Part shown: piece after piece, positions 17,758 through 25,193 of the stretch
How positions within the stretch are numbered: the first letter of the stretch is position 1
How the letters are laid out: each line of letters begins with the position of its first letter
Assembly: GCF_014126825.1 (NCBI RefSeq)
Contig: NZ_CP059900.1
Span: 992,001 to 1,056,000, forward strand
Direction of reading: 5' to 3'
DNA length: 64,000 nucleotides
Source of the DNA: Tomitella gaofuii
Lineage (GTDB): Bacteria > Actinomycetota > Actinomycetes > Mycobacteriales > Mycobacteriaceae
The notes under the pieces: generated by a model
What the model saw: only the letters and a program-made list of their open reading frames with translations
Told to the model about the DNA's origin: nothing
Database searches by the model: none
Position numbers and translations under genes: made by a program

Positions 17758-18588
17758 TCAGTGCGCCAGCCCGCGGCTGGACCGCAACCGCCGGCGCATG
17801 TCCGCCAGGTAGAGCCGTGCCGGCAGGGTGCGGACAAACCGCGGCACCACCGCGTAGACGGGCGGCAGGATGCGGAAGAGCAGATCGAACGCCCGCTGAT
17901 GCCGGTCGCTCCACGGCAGCGCGAAGGCGTCGCGCGCCTGCTGCGGCAGCAGCCCGGTCGTCACGAACCGGTTCAGCGGCATCGCCGGGCGCAGGAACCA
18001 GGGGGCGCTTCGGGTCGCCAGAAGCGTGTGCGTGAACGCGCGCACCTGGTCGTCAACGGTGAGCGTGTCCATCGTGCGCTCCCAGTAGCGGTCGAACCCG
18101 GCGACGGTGTCCGGCCACATCTCCGGGCGCACCTGCAGGGCCGTGCCGTAGGCCATCGACTCGCGGTAGACGCGCTCGGCCGACACGGGCCCCAGCGGGC
18201 CGCGGAAGCGCCGGTGCAGGTCGACCCCGCCATGGTAGAGGGTGGCGGCGACCCACAGCTGCAACTCCGGGTCGAACGCGTTGTAGGTCTCCGAACGCAC
18301 GGGCACGTGCGCCTTGTTGACCATGCGCACGATCTCGCGGCGCTCGTCGTCCGTGCCCAGTGCCACGGCGTAGATGTAGCTCATCGTGGTGCGCAGGCGG
18401 CTGAGCGGGCGGTGCAGGACGTCGCTGTGGTCGGCCACCCCGTGCCCCACGCCGGGCATCGCCAGCTGCAGCAGGATTGCGGCGCCGGCGCCCAGGAACA
18501 CGTACGCCTCGTCGACGTAGTCCGCCACACCCACCGTCGGTGCGCCGTCGGCCTCCGTCGCCAGGTCCGTCGTGTGCGGTGCTGCCAT
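17758..18588 (-). CDS. MpaB-family (DUF2236) haem oxygenase-like protein
   Basis: 276-aa member of the DUF2236 family, which includes the latex-clearing protein Lcp and fungal MpaB; known members are haem b oxygenases that cleave C=C bonds of isoprenoids to aldehydes. Visible family features are RTMSYIYAVALGTDDERR, the VNKAHVPVR segment with a conserved histidine, FDPELQLWVAATLYHGG and a C-terminal PARLYLADMRRRL. There is no signal peptide, unlike secreted Lcp. The ATG at 18588 is preceded by GGAGACGG, so the longer frame is not needed. It is divergent from a TetR gene across a gap containing an operator-like repeat, so local repression is likely. The substrate is unknown. Confidence 0.75.
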   Translation of the reverse strand: MAAPHTTDLATEADGAPTVGVADYVDEAYVFLGAGAAILLQLAMPGVGHGVADHSDVLHRPLSRLRTTMSYIYAVALGTDDERREIVRMVNKAHVPVRSETYNAFDPELQLWVAATLYHGGVDLHRRFRGPLGPVSAERVYRESMAYGTALQVRPEMWPDTVAGFDRYWERTMDTLTVDDQVRAFTHTLLATRSAPWFLRPAMPLNRFVTTGLLPQQARDAFALPWSDRHQRAFDLLFRILPPVYAVVPRFVRTLPARLYLADMRRRLRSSRGLAH

Positions 18589-18604
18589 ACCGTCTCCGAT
18601 CCGT

Positions 18605-18653
18605 GCCGTCACTGCTCCAAGGCCGTCGCTGATTCAGGCCGTCACTGCTTCAG
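18605..18653. repeat. Three imperfect tandem copies of GCCGTCACTGCTTCAG
   Basis: Units of 17, 16 and 16 bp follow each other directly, differing at a few positions, just upstream of the oxygenase start. Could be multiple binding sites for a regulator or a chance short duplication. Confidence 0.5.
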
Positions 18654-18678
18654 GACGCTGACGTCGCGGGGACCTCCG

Positions 18679-18707
18679 ATGCAACAATATTACTCTAACT
18701 GTTGCAT
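18679..18707. promoter_or_regulatory. Inverted repeat ATGCAACA-13 bp-TGTTGCAT, candidate TetR operator
   Basis: Perfect 8-bp arms with an AT-rich 13-bp spacer in the gap between a TetR gene and a divergent oxygenase gene. The layout is the classic one for a TetR repressor controlling itself and its neighbour. The AT-rich spacer probably overlaps a promoter. Confidence 0.6.
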
Positions 18708-18745
18708 GTGATCGTCGGCTCCGCAAGCGTGGTTAACCTGTGGGC

Positions 18746-19378
18746 GTGACGGATGACAATGTGCGGGCGCTGATGGGGGCGGGCGCAGGTGTTGCAGAGG
18801 CGGACGCCCGGATCCTCGAGGCCGCGCTGGAGCAGTTCGCCCTCACCGGCATCCGCAAGACCAGCACCGACGACATCGCGCATCGGGCGGGGGTAAACCG
18901 CGCGACGCTCTACCGTCGGCTCGGCACCAAGGACGACGTGGTGCGTGCGGCATATCTCTACGAGGCGGCGCGGGTGCTCGCGCATATCGAACGCGCAGTC
19001 GAGGGCATCGGGGAGCTGGAGGAGTACGTCGTCACCTTCTTCACGGTCACCGTCCGCGCGGTCCGCGGAAACCCGCTGCTGGAGCGGATGCTGCGCGTGG
19101 ACCGGGATGAGACGCTGCGGTCGCTCACCATCGGCGCGGGCGACGTGCTCACCCTCGCGACCGCCTTCCTCGCCGACAAGATCAGGACGTTGCGCGCGCG
19201 TGAGGCCGGCGCGGGGGAAGCCGACGCCCGGCTCGGCGACGTCGACGCGCTGTCGGCCGTGCTGGCCCGGCTCACGCAGTCGCTGCTGCTCACGCCGGAC
19301 GGCCCGCCGCAGCTCGACGACGACGAGGGGTTCCGGGCGTTCGCGACCGCGTTGCTGGTGCCGCTGATTCGCGGGTGA
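18746..19378 (+). CDS. TetR-family transcriptional regulator
   Basis: 210-aa repressor with an N-terminal helix-turn-helix (residues about 18-64: ILEAALEQFALTGIRKTSTDDIAHRAGVNRATLYRR is the region) and a larger ligand-binding domain (about 70-205) without obvious similarity to a characterised regulator. Likely controls the divergent MpaB-family gene through the inverted repeat between them. The GTG at 18746 is preferred: no ribosome-binding site is visible and a TTAACC -10-like box lies 7 bases upstream, as expected for a leaderless actinobacterial transcript. A GTG two codons upstream is the alternative. GC content drops sharply just after the stop. Confidence 0.9.
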   Translation: MTDDNVRALMGAGAGVAEADARILEAALEQFALTGIRKTSTDDIAHRAGVNRATLYRRLGTKDDVVRAAYLYEAARVLAHIERAVEGIGELEEYVVTFFTVTVRAVRGNPLLERMLRVDRDETLRSLTIGAGDVLTLATAFLADKIRTLRAREAGAGEADARLGDVDALSAVLARLTQSLLLTPDGPPQLDDDEGFRAFATALLVPLIRG

Positions 19379-19610
19379 ATGCTGTTTTGTCGGTCGGCTC
19401 CTCGTTTCGGCAGATACCATACTCCTACGATTCGATCTCAAGTCGAAAAGCTATTCAGCTATATCGACAGTATTGATTGGTGGCAAATCGCATACGGGTA
19501 TATAAATAACAACTCGTGGAGGTGCAGTATCGCCTTTGCCTTCTGTTGACGATAGGAATCATGACGATGTCCGCGCAGTCGGTCACGCAGGTGGTGGCAA
19601 CGCCGGCTAG

Positions 19611-19979
19611 GTGAACTTGGCCACGGGGCTGGCGGTGCGCACATCAATATTGGGGAGCCGCAAAGTGTGTCATTGGAACCGCAAATTCTGCTCCGCCTTG
19701 ACTGGGATGCTCCAAGGTGAAATTGTGCGTCCATATATCTACGAATTGAGCGTGACGCTTGACGGTGACGTATGTGTTATTCGATATTTCTTCGAGTCCG
19801 ATACTCCCGAAGAGAGGCATTGGTACGGCTTCCGAATTGATCTGAAAGAGCTGCAAAGCTTGTTTAGTGAGCCAGATCCGGTCAGTGTCGCTGACGCATG
19901 CTTCTACGATGTTTTTCCACCGGGATCGTGGGACCCGGGTCGATCTGATTCAGATGGGGTGATGTGGATTGGCAGATGA
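19611..19979 (+). CDS. Hypothetical protein in AT-rich patch
   Basis: Unrecognised protein of up to 122 aa. The coherent part probably begins at the ATG at 19708 (about 90 aa), which opens MLQGEIVRPYIYELSVTLDG. It is a small acidic protein rich in aromatic residues with a strand pattern (CVIRYFFESDTPEERHWYGFRIDLKEL), ending in a WDPGR..DGVMWIGR tail. No signal peptide or membrane segment. Base composition is visibly more AT-rich than the flanks, with codons such as ATA, TTG and AAA that are rare elsewhere, suggesting recent transfer. Size and style resemble immunity or antitoxin-like orphans, but that is only a guess. The 232 bp before it hold no gene I can support. Confidence 0.5.
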   Translation: MNLATGLAVRTSILGSRKVCHWNRKFCSALTGMLQGEIVRPYIYELSVTLDGDVCVIRYFFESDTPEERHWYGFRIDLKELQSLFSEPDPVSVADACFYDVFPPGSWDPGRSDSDGVMWIGR

Positions 19980-20002
19980 ATTTTGACCGCACCCGCACGG
20001 GG

Positions 20003-20743
20003 TCAGCCCCGGCTCCGTGCTTCGCCGTCCCACATGTGCACCGCGTCGAGGTGGGCGACGAGCCGCCGGGCGCCGTCGGTGAACTGCCGCCGGGTCTCGT
20101 CCTCGACGGTTGCGAGGTCACCCGAGCGCAGCGCCTCGATCAGCCGGCGGTGGCCCGCCACCGCTGTGGCGCCCCAGCCCGGGTCCGCGGCGTACAGCGC
20201 GTACGGGGTGTAGCGGACGGCGTTGTGCAGGAACCACGCCAGCTTGTCGGAGCCTGCGATCCGGTTGAGTCGGCGGTGGAACTCGAACTCGCGCAGCGCG
20301 ACGGTCTCCACGTCCGCCACGGCGAGGGTGGACTCGAGCGCGTCGCAGTGCGAGGTGAGGTCGGCGAGGTCGGCGTCGGTGACGCGGCGGGCCGCGCGCG
20401 CTGACAGTTCCACGGCGATCTGCCCCTGCAGCCAGAAGATGTCGACGACGTCCTCGCGGCTGAGCGGGTTGACGACGTAGCCGCGGTGCGGGACCGACTC
20501 GACCAGCCCCTCGCCGCGGAGCTTCGACAGTGCCTCGCGCACGGGGGTGACGCTGACGCCCAGGTCCGCGGCCGTCTCGTCGAGGCGGATGAAGGCCCCC
20601 GGGCGCACCTGCCCGGACATGATCCAGGCGCGCACGTGGTCGGCGACGTCGTCGGACAGTTGGGGGCGCCGCCGAAGCCGCCCCTGCGTCGCGCGGGAGG
20701 CGGTGGCGCCGGGTCCGGTGGCGGTATCGGGGGCGGCGGTCAC
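20003..20743 (-). CDS. GntR-family regulator, FadR/FCD subfamily
   Basis: 246-aa DNA-binding regulator. A winged helix (about residues 28-95, with SGQVRPGAFIRLDETAADLGVSVTPVREAL and VPHRGYVVNP) is followed by an FCD ligand-binding domain (ADLADLTSHCDALESTL, FHRRLNRIAGSDKL, GHRRLIEALRSGD), whose metal-binding histidines and aspartate are in place. FCD regulators usually sense acyl-CoAs or organic acids. It follows the acyl-CoA dehydrogenase gene by 4 bp and is presumably co-transcribed. It probably binds the two palindromes in the promoter upstream of that gene and of the divergent aldehyde dehydrogenase. Confidence 0.88.
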   Translation of the reverse strand: MTAAPDTATGPGATASRATQGRLRRRPQLSDDVADHVRAWIMSGQVRPGAFIRLDETAADLGVSVTPVREALSKLRGEGLVESVPHRGYVVNPLSREDVVDIFWLQGQIAVELSARAARRVTDADLADLTSHCDALESTLAVADVETVALREFEFHRRLNRIAGSDKLAWFLHNAVRYTPYALYAADPGWGATAVAGHRRLIEALRSGDLATVEDETRRQFTDGARRLVAHLDAVHMWDGEARSRG

Positions 20744-20747
20744 GGCG

Positions 20748-21932
20748 TCACAGCCCGTAGGTCTTGCCGACGACGTCGCGCTGGATCTCGTTGGTGCCGC
20801 CGTAGATCGACGAGACCAGCGTGGCGCGGACGTGGCGTTCCATGTCGAACTCGGTGGCGTATCCGTAGCCGCCCATCATCTGCATGCCCTCGAGCGCGAC
20901 CCGCTTGGCGGTTTCGGTGGCCTTGAGCTTGACCATCGACGCCTCGCGGGGGAACAGCGCGCCGGGGTGATCGTCGACCATCCGCGCGAGCCGGTAGACC
21001 AGCAGACGGGTGCATTCGATCTCGGTGGCCAGGTCGGCGACGCGGTGCCGCAGGCTCTGGAACGAGCCGACGGGCCGGCCGAACTGCCGTCGTTCGCTGA
21101 TGAACTCCAGCGCGTCCGCGAAGGCCCGCTGCGCGGTGCCGAGCATCATCGCGCCGAGGATGAGCCGTTCGATGTTCAGGCCTGTCATGAGCTGGCCCCA
21201 GCCGGCGTCGATCTCGCCGATCACCGCGTCCTCCGGAAGGTGCACGTCGGTGAAGTACAGGTCGTTGACGTCGTTGCCGCCCATCGTGGGAATGCCCTTG
21301 ATGGTCAGGCCCGGGGTGTCGGACGGCACGTGGAACATCGTCAGGCCCCGGTGCTTGTCCTCGCCGCGGGAGGTGCGCGCCACGAGCAGGATCGCGTCGG
21401 CGATGTGGGCGTTGGAGCACCAGGTCTTCTGGCCGTTGATCACCCATCCGTCGTCGCTGCGCTCCGCCTTGCACGACAGGTTGCCCACGTCGGATCCGGC
21501 TTCGGGCTCGGACATCGAGATGGAGTAGCTGCGGCCGCCGACGATGCCGCCGAGGACGTCCTTCTTCTGCGCGTCGGTGCCGAACTTCTGGTAGGCGGCG
21601 CCGGTGATCAGCGTGGGCCCGATCCCGCCGACGGGCGCCATTCCGCGCGCGGTGGCCTCGAGCAGGATGCAGAGGTCCACCATCGAACCGTCCGAGCCGC
21701 CGAACTCCTCCGGCACGGTCAGTCCCAGCCATCCGAGGTCCGCCATCCGGCCGTAGAACCGCGTGTTGTGGTGGACCGTGCCCTGTTCGGTCAGCGCGTC
21801 CCGCTGCGCGCGGGTGCCGCACTCGCGCCGGCACATATCGGCGACGGCGCGTTGGAACGCGGCCTGCTCGTCCGTGAACCCCATCGCGTCCGGCTGCAGC
21901 CCCGTCGATACGTCGGTGATCCCTTTCGCCAT
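20748..21932 (-). CDS. Acyl-CoA dehydrogenase
   Basis: FAD-dependent enzyme introducing the alpha-beta double bond of an acyl-CoA, 394 aa. Family signatures are SMSEPEAGSDVGNL (FAD/substrate loop), GQKTWCSNAHIADA and the C-terminal QMMGGYGYATEFDMERHVR and YGGTNEIQRD. The glutamate used by medium-chain enzymes just before GT is glycine here. Glu255 in NIERLIL occupies the alternative catalytic position used by isovaleryl- and long-chain-type enzymes, so the protein should be active and may prefer branched or bulky acyl groups. It is divergent from the aldehyde dehydrogenase gene and co-directional with the GntR gene. Confidence 0.92.
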   Translation of the reverse strand: MAKGITDVSTGLQPDAMGFTDEQAAFQRAVADMCRRECGTRAQRDALTEQGTVHHNTRFYGRMADLGWLGLTVPEEFGGSDGSMVDLCILLEATARGMAPVGGIGPTLITGAAYQKFGTDAQKKDVLGGIVGGRSYSISMSEPEAGSDVGNLSCKAERSDDGWVINGQKTWCSNAHIADAILLVARTSRGEDKHRGLTMFHVPSDTPGLTIKGIPTMGGNDVNDLYFTDVHLPEDAVIGEIDAGWGQLMTGLNIERLILGAMMLGTAQRAFADALEFISERRQFGRPVGSFQSLRHRVADLATEIECTRLLVYRLARMVDDHPGALFPREASMVKLKATETAKRVALEGMQMMGGYGYATEFDMERHVRATLVSSIYGGTNEIQRDVVGKTYGL

Positions 21933-22027
21933 GCGGCCTCCTCATCGTCGTCGCGTCGCTCGCGCAGCCGCTCCTGCGTGTGCCGCTGCGGTCGTCCGCG
22001 TGCCTTGTCCCGCCACGGATCGGCGCA

Positions 22028-22049
22028 TACTGTGGTGTCCACCACAGTA
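22028..22049. promoter_or_regulatory. 10-bp inverted repeat (arm TACTGTGGTG), candidate GntR/FCD operator
   Basis: Two perfect 10-bp arms separated by TC, in the promoter region shared by the acyl-CoA dehydrogenase-gntR pair and the aldehyde dehydrogenase operon. The core GTGGTGTCCACCAC resembles GntR/FadR-type sites (TGGT-N-ACCA). Assignment to the adjacent GntR regulator is inference. Confidence 0.6.
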
Positions 22050-22054
22050 GATCA

Positions 22055-22072
22055 CATCACATATATGTGATG
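22055..22072. promoter_or_regulatory. 18-bp perfect palindrome CATCACATATATGTGATG
   Basis: Lies 5 bp from the first inverted repeat in the same divergent promoter region. Its AT-rich centre may overlap a -10 box. The half-site TCACAT differs from that of the neighbouring repeat, so a second regulator is possible. Confidence 0.55.
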
Positions 22073-22181
22073 CGATACTGCGATCACCGGAGACGCTCGC
22101 GGTCATGGCGAGTCGGGGACGAGCCGCCGGTACCGGTGACGCGGACAGTCGGCGGCTGTGGTGGAAGGAGTGCGAGTCGGC

Positions 22182-23627
22182 ATGACGCAGACCGAACACA
22201 GGCAGAGGACGGACGACGCGGCCGCGCAAGTGGAAACGACCGCGCAGGTGGAAGCGGCCGCCGAGGCCGCCCGCTCCGCCGCCCGGTGGTGGGACGTCCA
22301 AGGATTCCGGGGCAGGCGCGGCTGGCTCCGCGACTTCGCCCGGGTGCTTGCGCGCGGAGCGGACGAATTGGCCGGGGTCATCGCGCGTGAGACCGGCAAG
22401 CCCGACGACGACGCGCTGCTCGAGGTCATGCTGGCCGTCGAGCACCTGGACTGGGCGTCGCGCAATGCCAAGCGGGTGCTGCGACGGCGGTCTGTGCGGT
22501 CGGGGGTGGTGGGCATCGACCAGGCCGCGTCGGTCGGCTACCGCCCGTACGGTGCCGTCGGCGTGATCGGCCCGTGGAACTACCCGCTCTACACGCCGAT
22601 GGGCTCGATCGCCTACGCACTGGCCGCCGGCAACGCCGTCGTCTTCAAGCCCAGCGAGCTCACGCCCGGCGTCGGCGAGTGGCTGGCACGGGCGTGGCAG
22701 AGCCTGGCGCCGCCGCAGCCCGTTCTCCAGGTGGTCACAGGTGACGGTGCGGTGGGGGCCGCGCTGTGCCGCGCGGGCGTGGACAAGGTCGCCTTCACCG
22801 GTTCGACGGCCACCGCCAAACGGGTCATGGCCACCTGTGCGGAGAGCTTGACGCCCCTCGTCGCGGAGTGCGGCGGCAAGGACGCGATGCTGGTGGCGGC
22901 TGATGCCGACCTCGATGCCGCCGCCGAGTACGCGGTGTTCGGCGGGCTCGGCAACGCCGGGCAGACCTGCGCCGGCGTCGAGCGGATCTACGTCGCGGAC
23001 GGGGTGTTCGACGAGTTCGTCGCCGCGGTGACCGCCCGCGTGCGCGCGGTGCGGGCGGGGACGGACTACGGCCCGATGACGATGCCGGCGCAGGCGGAGA
23101 TCGTGCGCGCGCAGATCGCCGACGCTCTGCGCGGCGGCGGGCGGGCACTGGTCGGCGGGGAGGACTCCACGCAGGGGCGGACCATCGAGCCCGTCGTGCT
23201 CACCGGCGTCGCGCCCGATTCGACGGCGGCCACCGACGAGACCTTCGGCCCTGTGCTCGTCATCGAGCCGGTGGCGGATCTCGACGAGGGCGTGCGACGG
23301 GCCAACGCCTCGCGCTACGGACTCGGCGCGTCTGTGTTCACCGCCGACGCCGACGCGGGTCGGGCCGTCGCGGACCGGCTCGACTGCGGCGTGGTCACGG
23401 TCAACTCGGTGCTGGGGTTCGCCGGCGTGCCCGCGCTGCCGTTCGGCGGCACGGGCGACTCCGGCTTCGGCCGTATCCACGGCGACGACGGACTCCGGGA
23501 GTTCGCGACGGTCAAATCCATGACGGTCACGCGGTTCGCCACGCCGCTGAAACTGATGACGATGCGCCGGCGCCGGCGCGACGTGCGCGTCGCCCGGATC
23601 ATGCTCCGGCTCCGGCACGGCCGGTGA
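22182..23627 (+). CDS. Aldehyde dehydrogenase, NAD(P)-dependent
   Basis: 481-aa ALDH superfamily enzyme oxidising an aldehyde to the acid. Catalytic residues are in place: Asn133 in GPWNYP, Lys157 in KPSE, Glu229 in ECGGKD and the nucleophile Cys263 in GQTCAGVER. The GSTA cofactor turn (FTGSTATAKRV) is also clear. The basic C-terminal tail (MRRRRRDVRVARIML) could associate with the membrane, as in fatty-aldehyde dehydrogenases. The ATG at 22182 has AAGGAG upstream; a GTG further up lacks support. It overlaps or abuts a MpaB-family oxygenase gene, whose aldehyde product it could oxidise. Control by the two palindromes upstream is likely. Confidence 0.92.
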   Translation: MTQTEHRQRTDDAAAQVETTAQVEAAAEAARSAARWWDVQGFRGRRGWLRDFARVLARGADELAGVIARETGKPDDDALLEVMLAVEHLDWASRNAKRVLRRRSVRSGVVGIDQAASVGYRPYGAVGVIGPWNYPLYTPMGSIAYALAAGNAVVFKPSELTPGVGEWLARAWQSLAPPQPVLQVVTGDGAVGAALCRAGVDKVAFTGSTATAKRVMATCAESLTPLVAECGGKDAMLVAADADLDAAAEYAVFGGLGNAGQTCAGVERIYVADGVFDEFVAAVTARVRAVRAGTDYGPMTMPAQAEIVRAQIADALRGGGRALVGGEDSTQGRTIEPVVLTGVAPDSTAATDETFGPVLVIEPVADLDEGVRRANASRYGLGASVFTADADAGRAVADRLDCGVVTVNSVLGFAGVPALPFGGTGDSGFGRIHGDDGLREFATVKSMTVTRFATPLKLMTMRRRRRDVRVARIMLRLRHGR

Positions 23628-23647
23628 ATGCACGAAAGGGGAACGCC

Positions 23648-24613
23648 ATGGGGATCAGGACCGCGCCCGGCGCGTTCAGCTGGCTGCCGTACATCCGCAC
23701 GCTCGACCCGCAGCGGGACCGGCACGAGATCCACCGGCTCACCGCCGGATTCGAGTTTCCGTTCGACTACCAGCGGGCGCTGGAATTCGCGCTGTTCCGC
23801 ACGTACTGTGTGCCGTCGATCTCGGCAGTGCTCGCGGAATCAGGCGAGTTCGCCGCGCGCCCGCAGAAGCGCTACGACGATACTGCGATCCTCATGGCCG
23901 AAATGGTGGAACACGGCGTCGACTCCGAACGCGGCCACGAGTCGGTGCGCAACATCAACCGCATGCACGGGATGTACGACATCGCGAATGACGACATGCT
24001 CTACGTGCTGTCCACCTTCATCTACGACCCCATCGACTGGATCGACCGGTACGGGTGGCGCCGCCTGGACCCGGTGGAGCGGCTGGCCGCCTACCACTAC
24101 TACGCGGAGATCGGCCGTCACATGGCGATCCGCGACATCCCCGCCGACTACGAGTCGTTCGCCCGGTTCAAACTCGACTACGAGCGCGACCGCTTCCGCT
24201 ACGCGGACACCAACAACGCCATCGGCCGCTACACGCGCGACCTCTACTGCTCCTGGTTTCCCGCGCCGCTGCGGCCGCTGGTCGCCCGCGGGGTGTACGC
24301 GATGCTGGACCAGCAGATGTCCGACGCGTTCGGATTCCCGGCGGGGTCGCCGCGTCTGCGGGCGCTGATCGAGGCCGCGCTGCACGCCCGCAGCGCGGCG
24401 GTGCGGTTCCTGCCGCGTCGCAGGGTCTCGCGCACCACCCGCGACCCGCGCAACCGCACGTATCCGGGCTACCCGGGTGGCTACCGCCCACGCGACCTGG
24501 GCGTGGAACGGGCGCACGGGCGCGCGCGCAGGCACCGCGGCACCGTTCCGGCGGAGGCGCGCGCGTCCGGCACGATCACCGGTGCTGCCGCCCCGGCGGG
24601 CCCCTCGTCGTAG
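23648..24613 (+). CDS. MpaB-family (DUF2236-like) oxygenase
   Basis: 321-aa protein of the MpaB/Lcp oxygenase group. Recognisable segments are FPFDYQRALEFALFRTYCVPSIS, the double-histidine region NINRMHGMYDIANDDMLYVLSTF, YHYYAEIGRHMAIRDIP and a DTNNAIGRYTRDLY segment. Known relatives are haem enzymes that cleave C=C bonds in isoprenoid chains. No export signal. The C-terminal 60 residues are basic and disordered. The ATG at 23648 has AAAGGGGAA upstream; a GTG overlapping the aldehyde dehydrogenase stop is the alternative. Gene order oxidase-dehydrogenase suggests that alkene cleavage is followed by aldehyde oxidation. Family assignment is moderately firm; substrate unknown. Confidence 0.7.
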   Translation: MGIRTAPGAFSWLPYIRTLDPQRDRHEIHRLTAGFEFPFDYQRALEFALFRTYCVPSISAVLAESGEFAARPQKRYDDTAILMAEMVEHGVDSERGHESVRNINRMHGMYDIANDDMLYVLSTFIYDPIDWIDRYGWRRLDPVERLAAYHYYAEIGRHMAIRDIPADYESFARFKLDYERDRFRYADTNNAIGRYTRDLYCSWFPAPLRPLVARGVYAMLDQQMSDAFGFPAGSPRLRALIEAALHARSAAVRFLPRRRVSRTTRDPRNRTYPGYPGGYRPRDLGVERAHGRARRHRGTVPAEARASGTITGAAAPAGPSS

Positions 24614-24663
24614 TCTGGCGCCATGAACGAGCGTGAGCCGATGAGCGACGAGAGCCAGTGCCG

Positions 24664-25182
24664 ATGACCGACGAGAACGCCGCGCTCGGGCCGCTGGCCG
24701 GATTCGCCGGCCGCTGGGCCGGCGGGGGCGAAGGGCATTATCCGACGATCGACGACTTCACCTACGAGGAGGAGATCGAGTTCTCCGGGGACGGCCGGCC
24801 GTTCCTGACGTACCTGTCGCGCACATGGGCGCCCGTCCGCTCCCGTCCGATGCACACGGAGACCGGGTTCCTGCGCAATGTCGGCGGCGGCGAGGCGGAG
24901 CTTCTGGTCACCCAGCCGACAGGGTTCACCGAGATCCACCGCGGCGCCGTGGAGACCTCCGGCGCCGTCGGGACCGCAGAGGTCGTGCAGGCCGGCAGCG
25001 GCAGTGTCGTTTTCGCCCCGGAGCAGCTGCACATCGCCCGCACCCCCGGTGCCAAGCCGGTGCACGGCGTGCGCCGGCGGTTCACGGTGGACGGCGACCG
25101 GCTCTCCTACGCACTGTGGATGGCGCACGCGGACACCCCCATGACCCACCATCTCAGCGCGGTCCTGCGCCGGCGCGGCTGA
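24664..25182 (+). CDS. Nitrobindin-like haem-binding beta-barrel protein
   Basis: 172-aa protein of the nitrobindin (DUF1794, THAP4/FABP-like) family. The GxWxGxGEGHYPT motif stands near the N-terminus, followed by strands FTYEEEIEFSGDGRPFLTYLSRTW, ETGFLRN, HRGAVETSG and VRRRFTVDGDRLSYALWMA. Family members bind ferric haem in a barrel and convert peroxynitrite to nitrate or sense NO. The ATG at 24664 is chosen over a GTG two codons earlier. It is convergent with the tandem-TetR gene. Presence near a nitrate reductase operon is suggestive but probably coincidental, as the family is widespread in actinobacteria. Confidence 0.85.
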   Translation: MTDENAALGPLAGFAGRWAGGGEGHYPTIDDFTYEEEIEFSGDGRPFLTYLSRTWAPVRSRPMHTETGFLRNVGGGEAELLVTQPTGFTEIHRGAVETSGAVGTAEVVQAGSGSVVFAPEQLHIARTPGAKPVHGVRRRFTVDGDRLSYALWMAHADTPMTHHLSAVLRRRG

Positions 25183-25193
25183 ACGGCATCCCG

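Noticed and set aside
18605-18653. Tandem repeats considered as a CRISPR array
   Set aside because: Units are 16-17 bp, directly adjacent with no spacers, and no cas genes are near.
19459-19734. Minus-strand frame of 91 codons in the AT-rich patch
   Set aside because: No ribosome-binding site and no coherent protein features; the plus-strand product over the same patch is more plausible.
20547-22070. Plus-strand open frame opposite the acyl-CoA dehydrogenase
   Set aside because: Mirror frame of a clearly homologous gene; no motif or ribosome-binding site.
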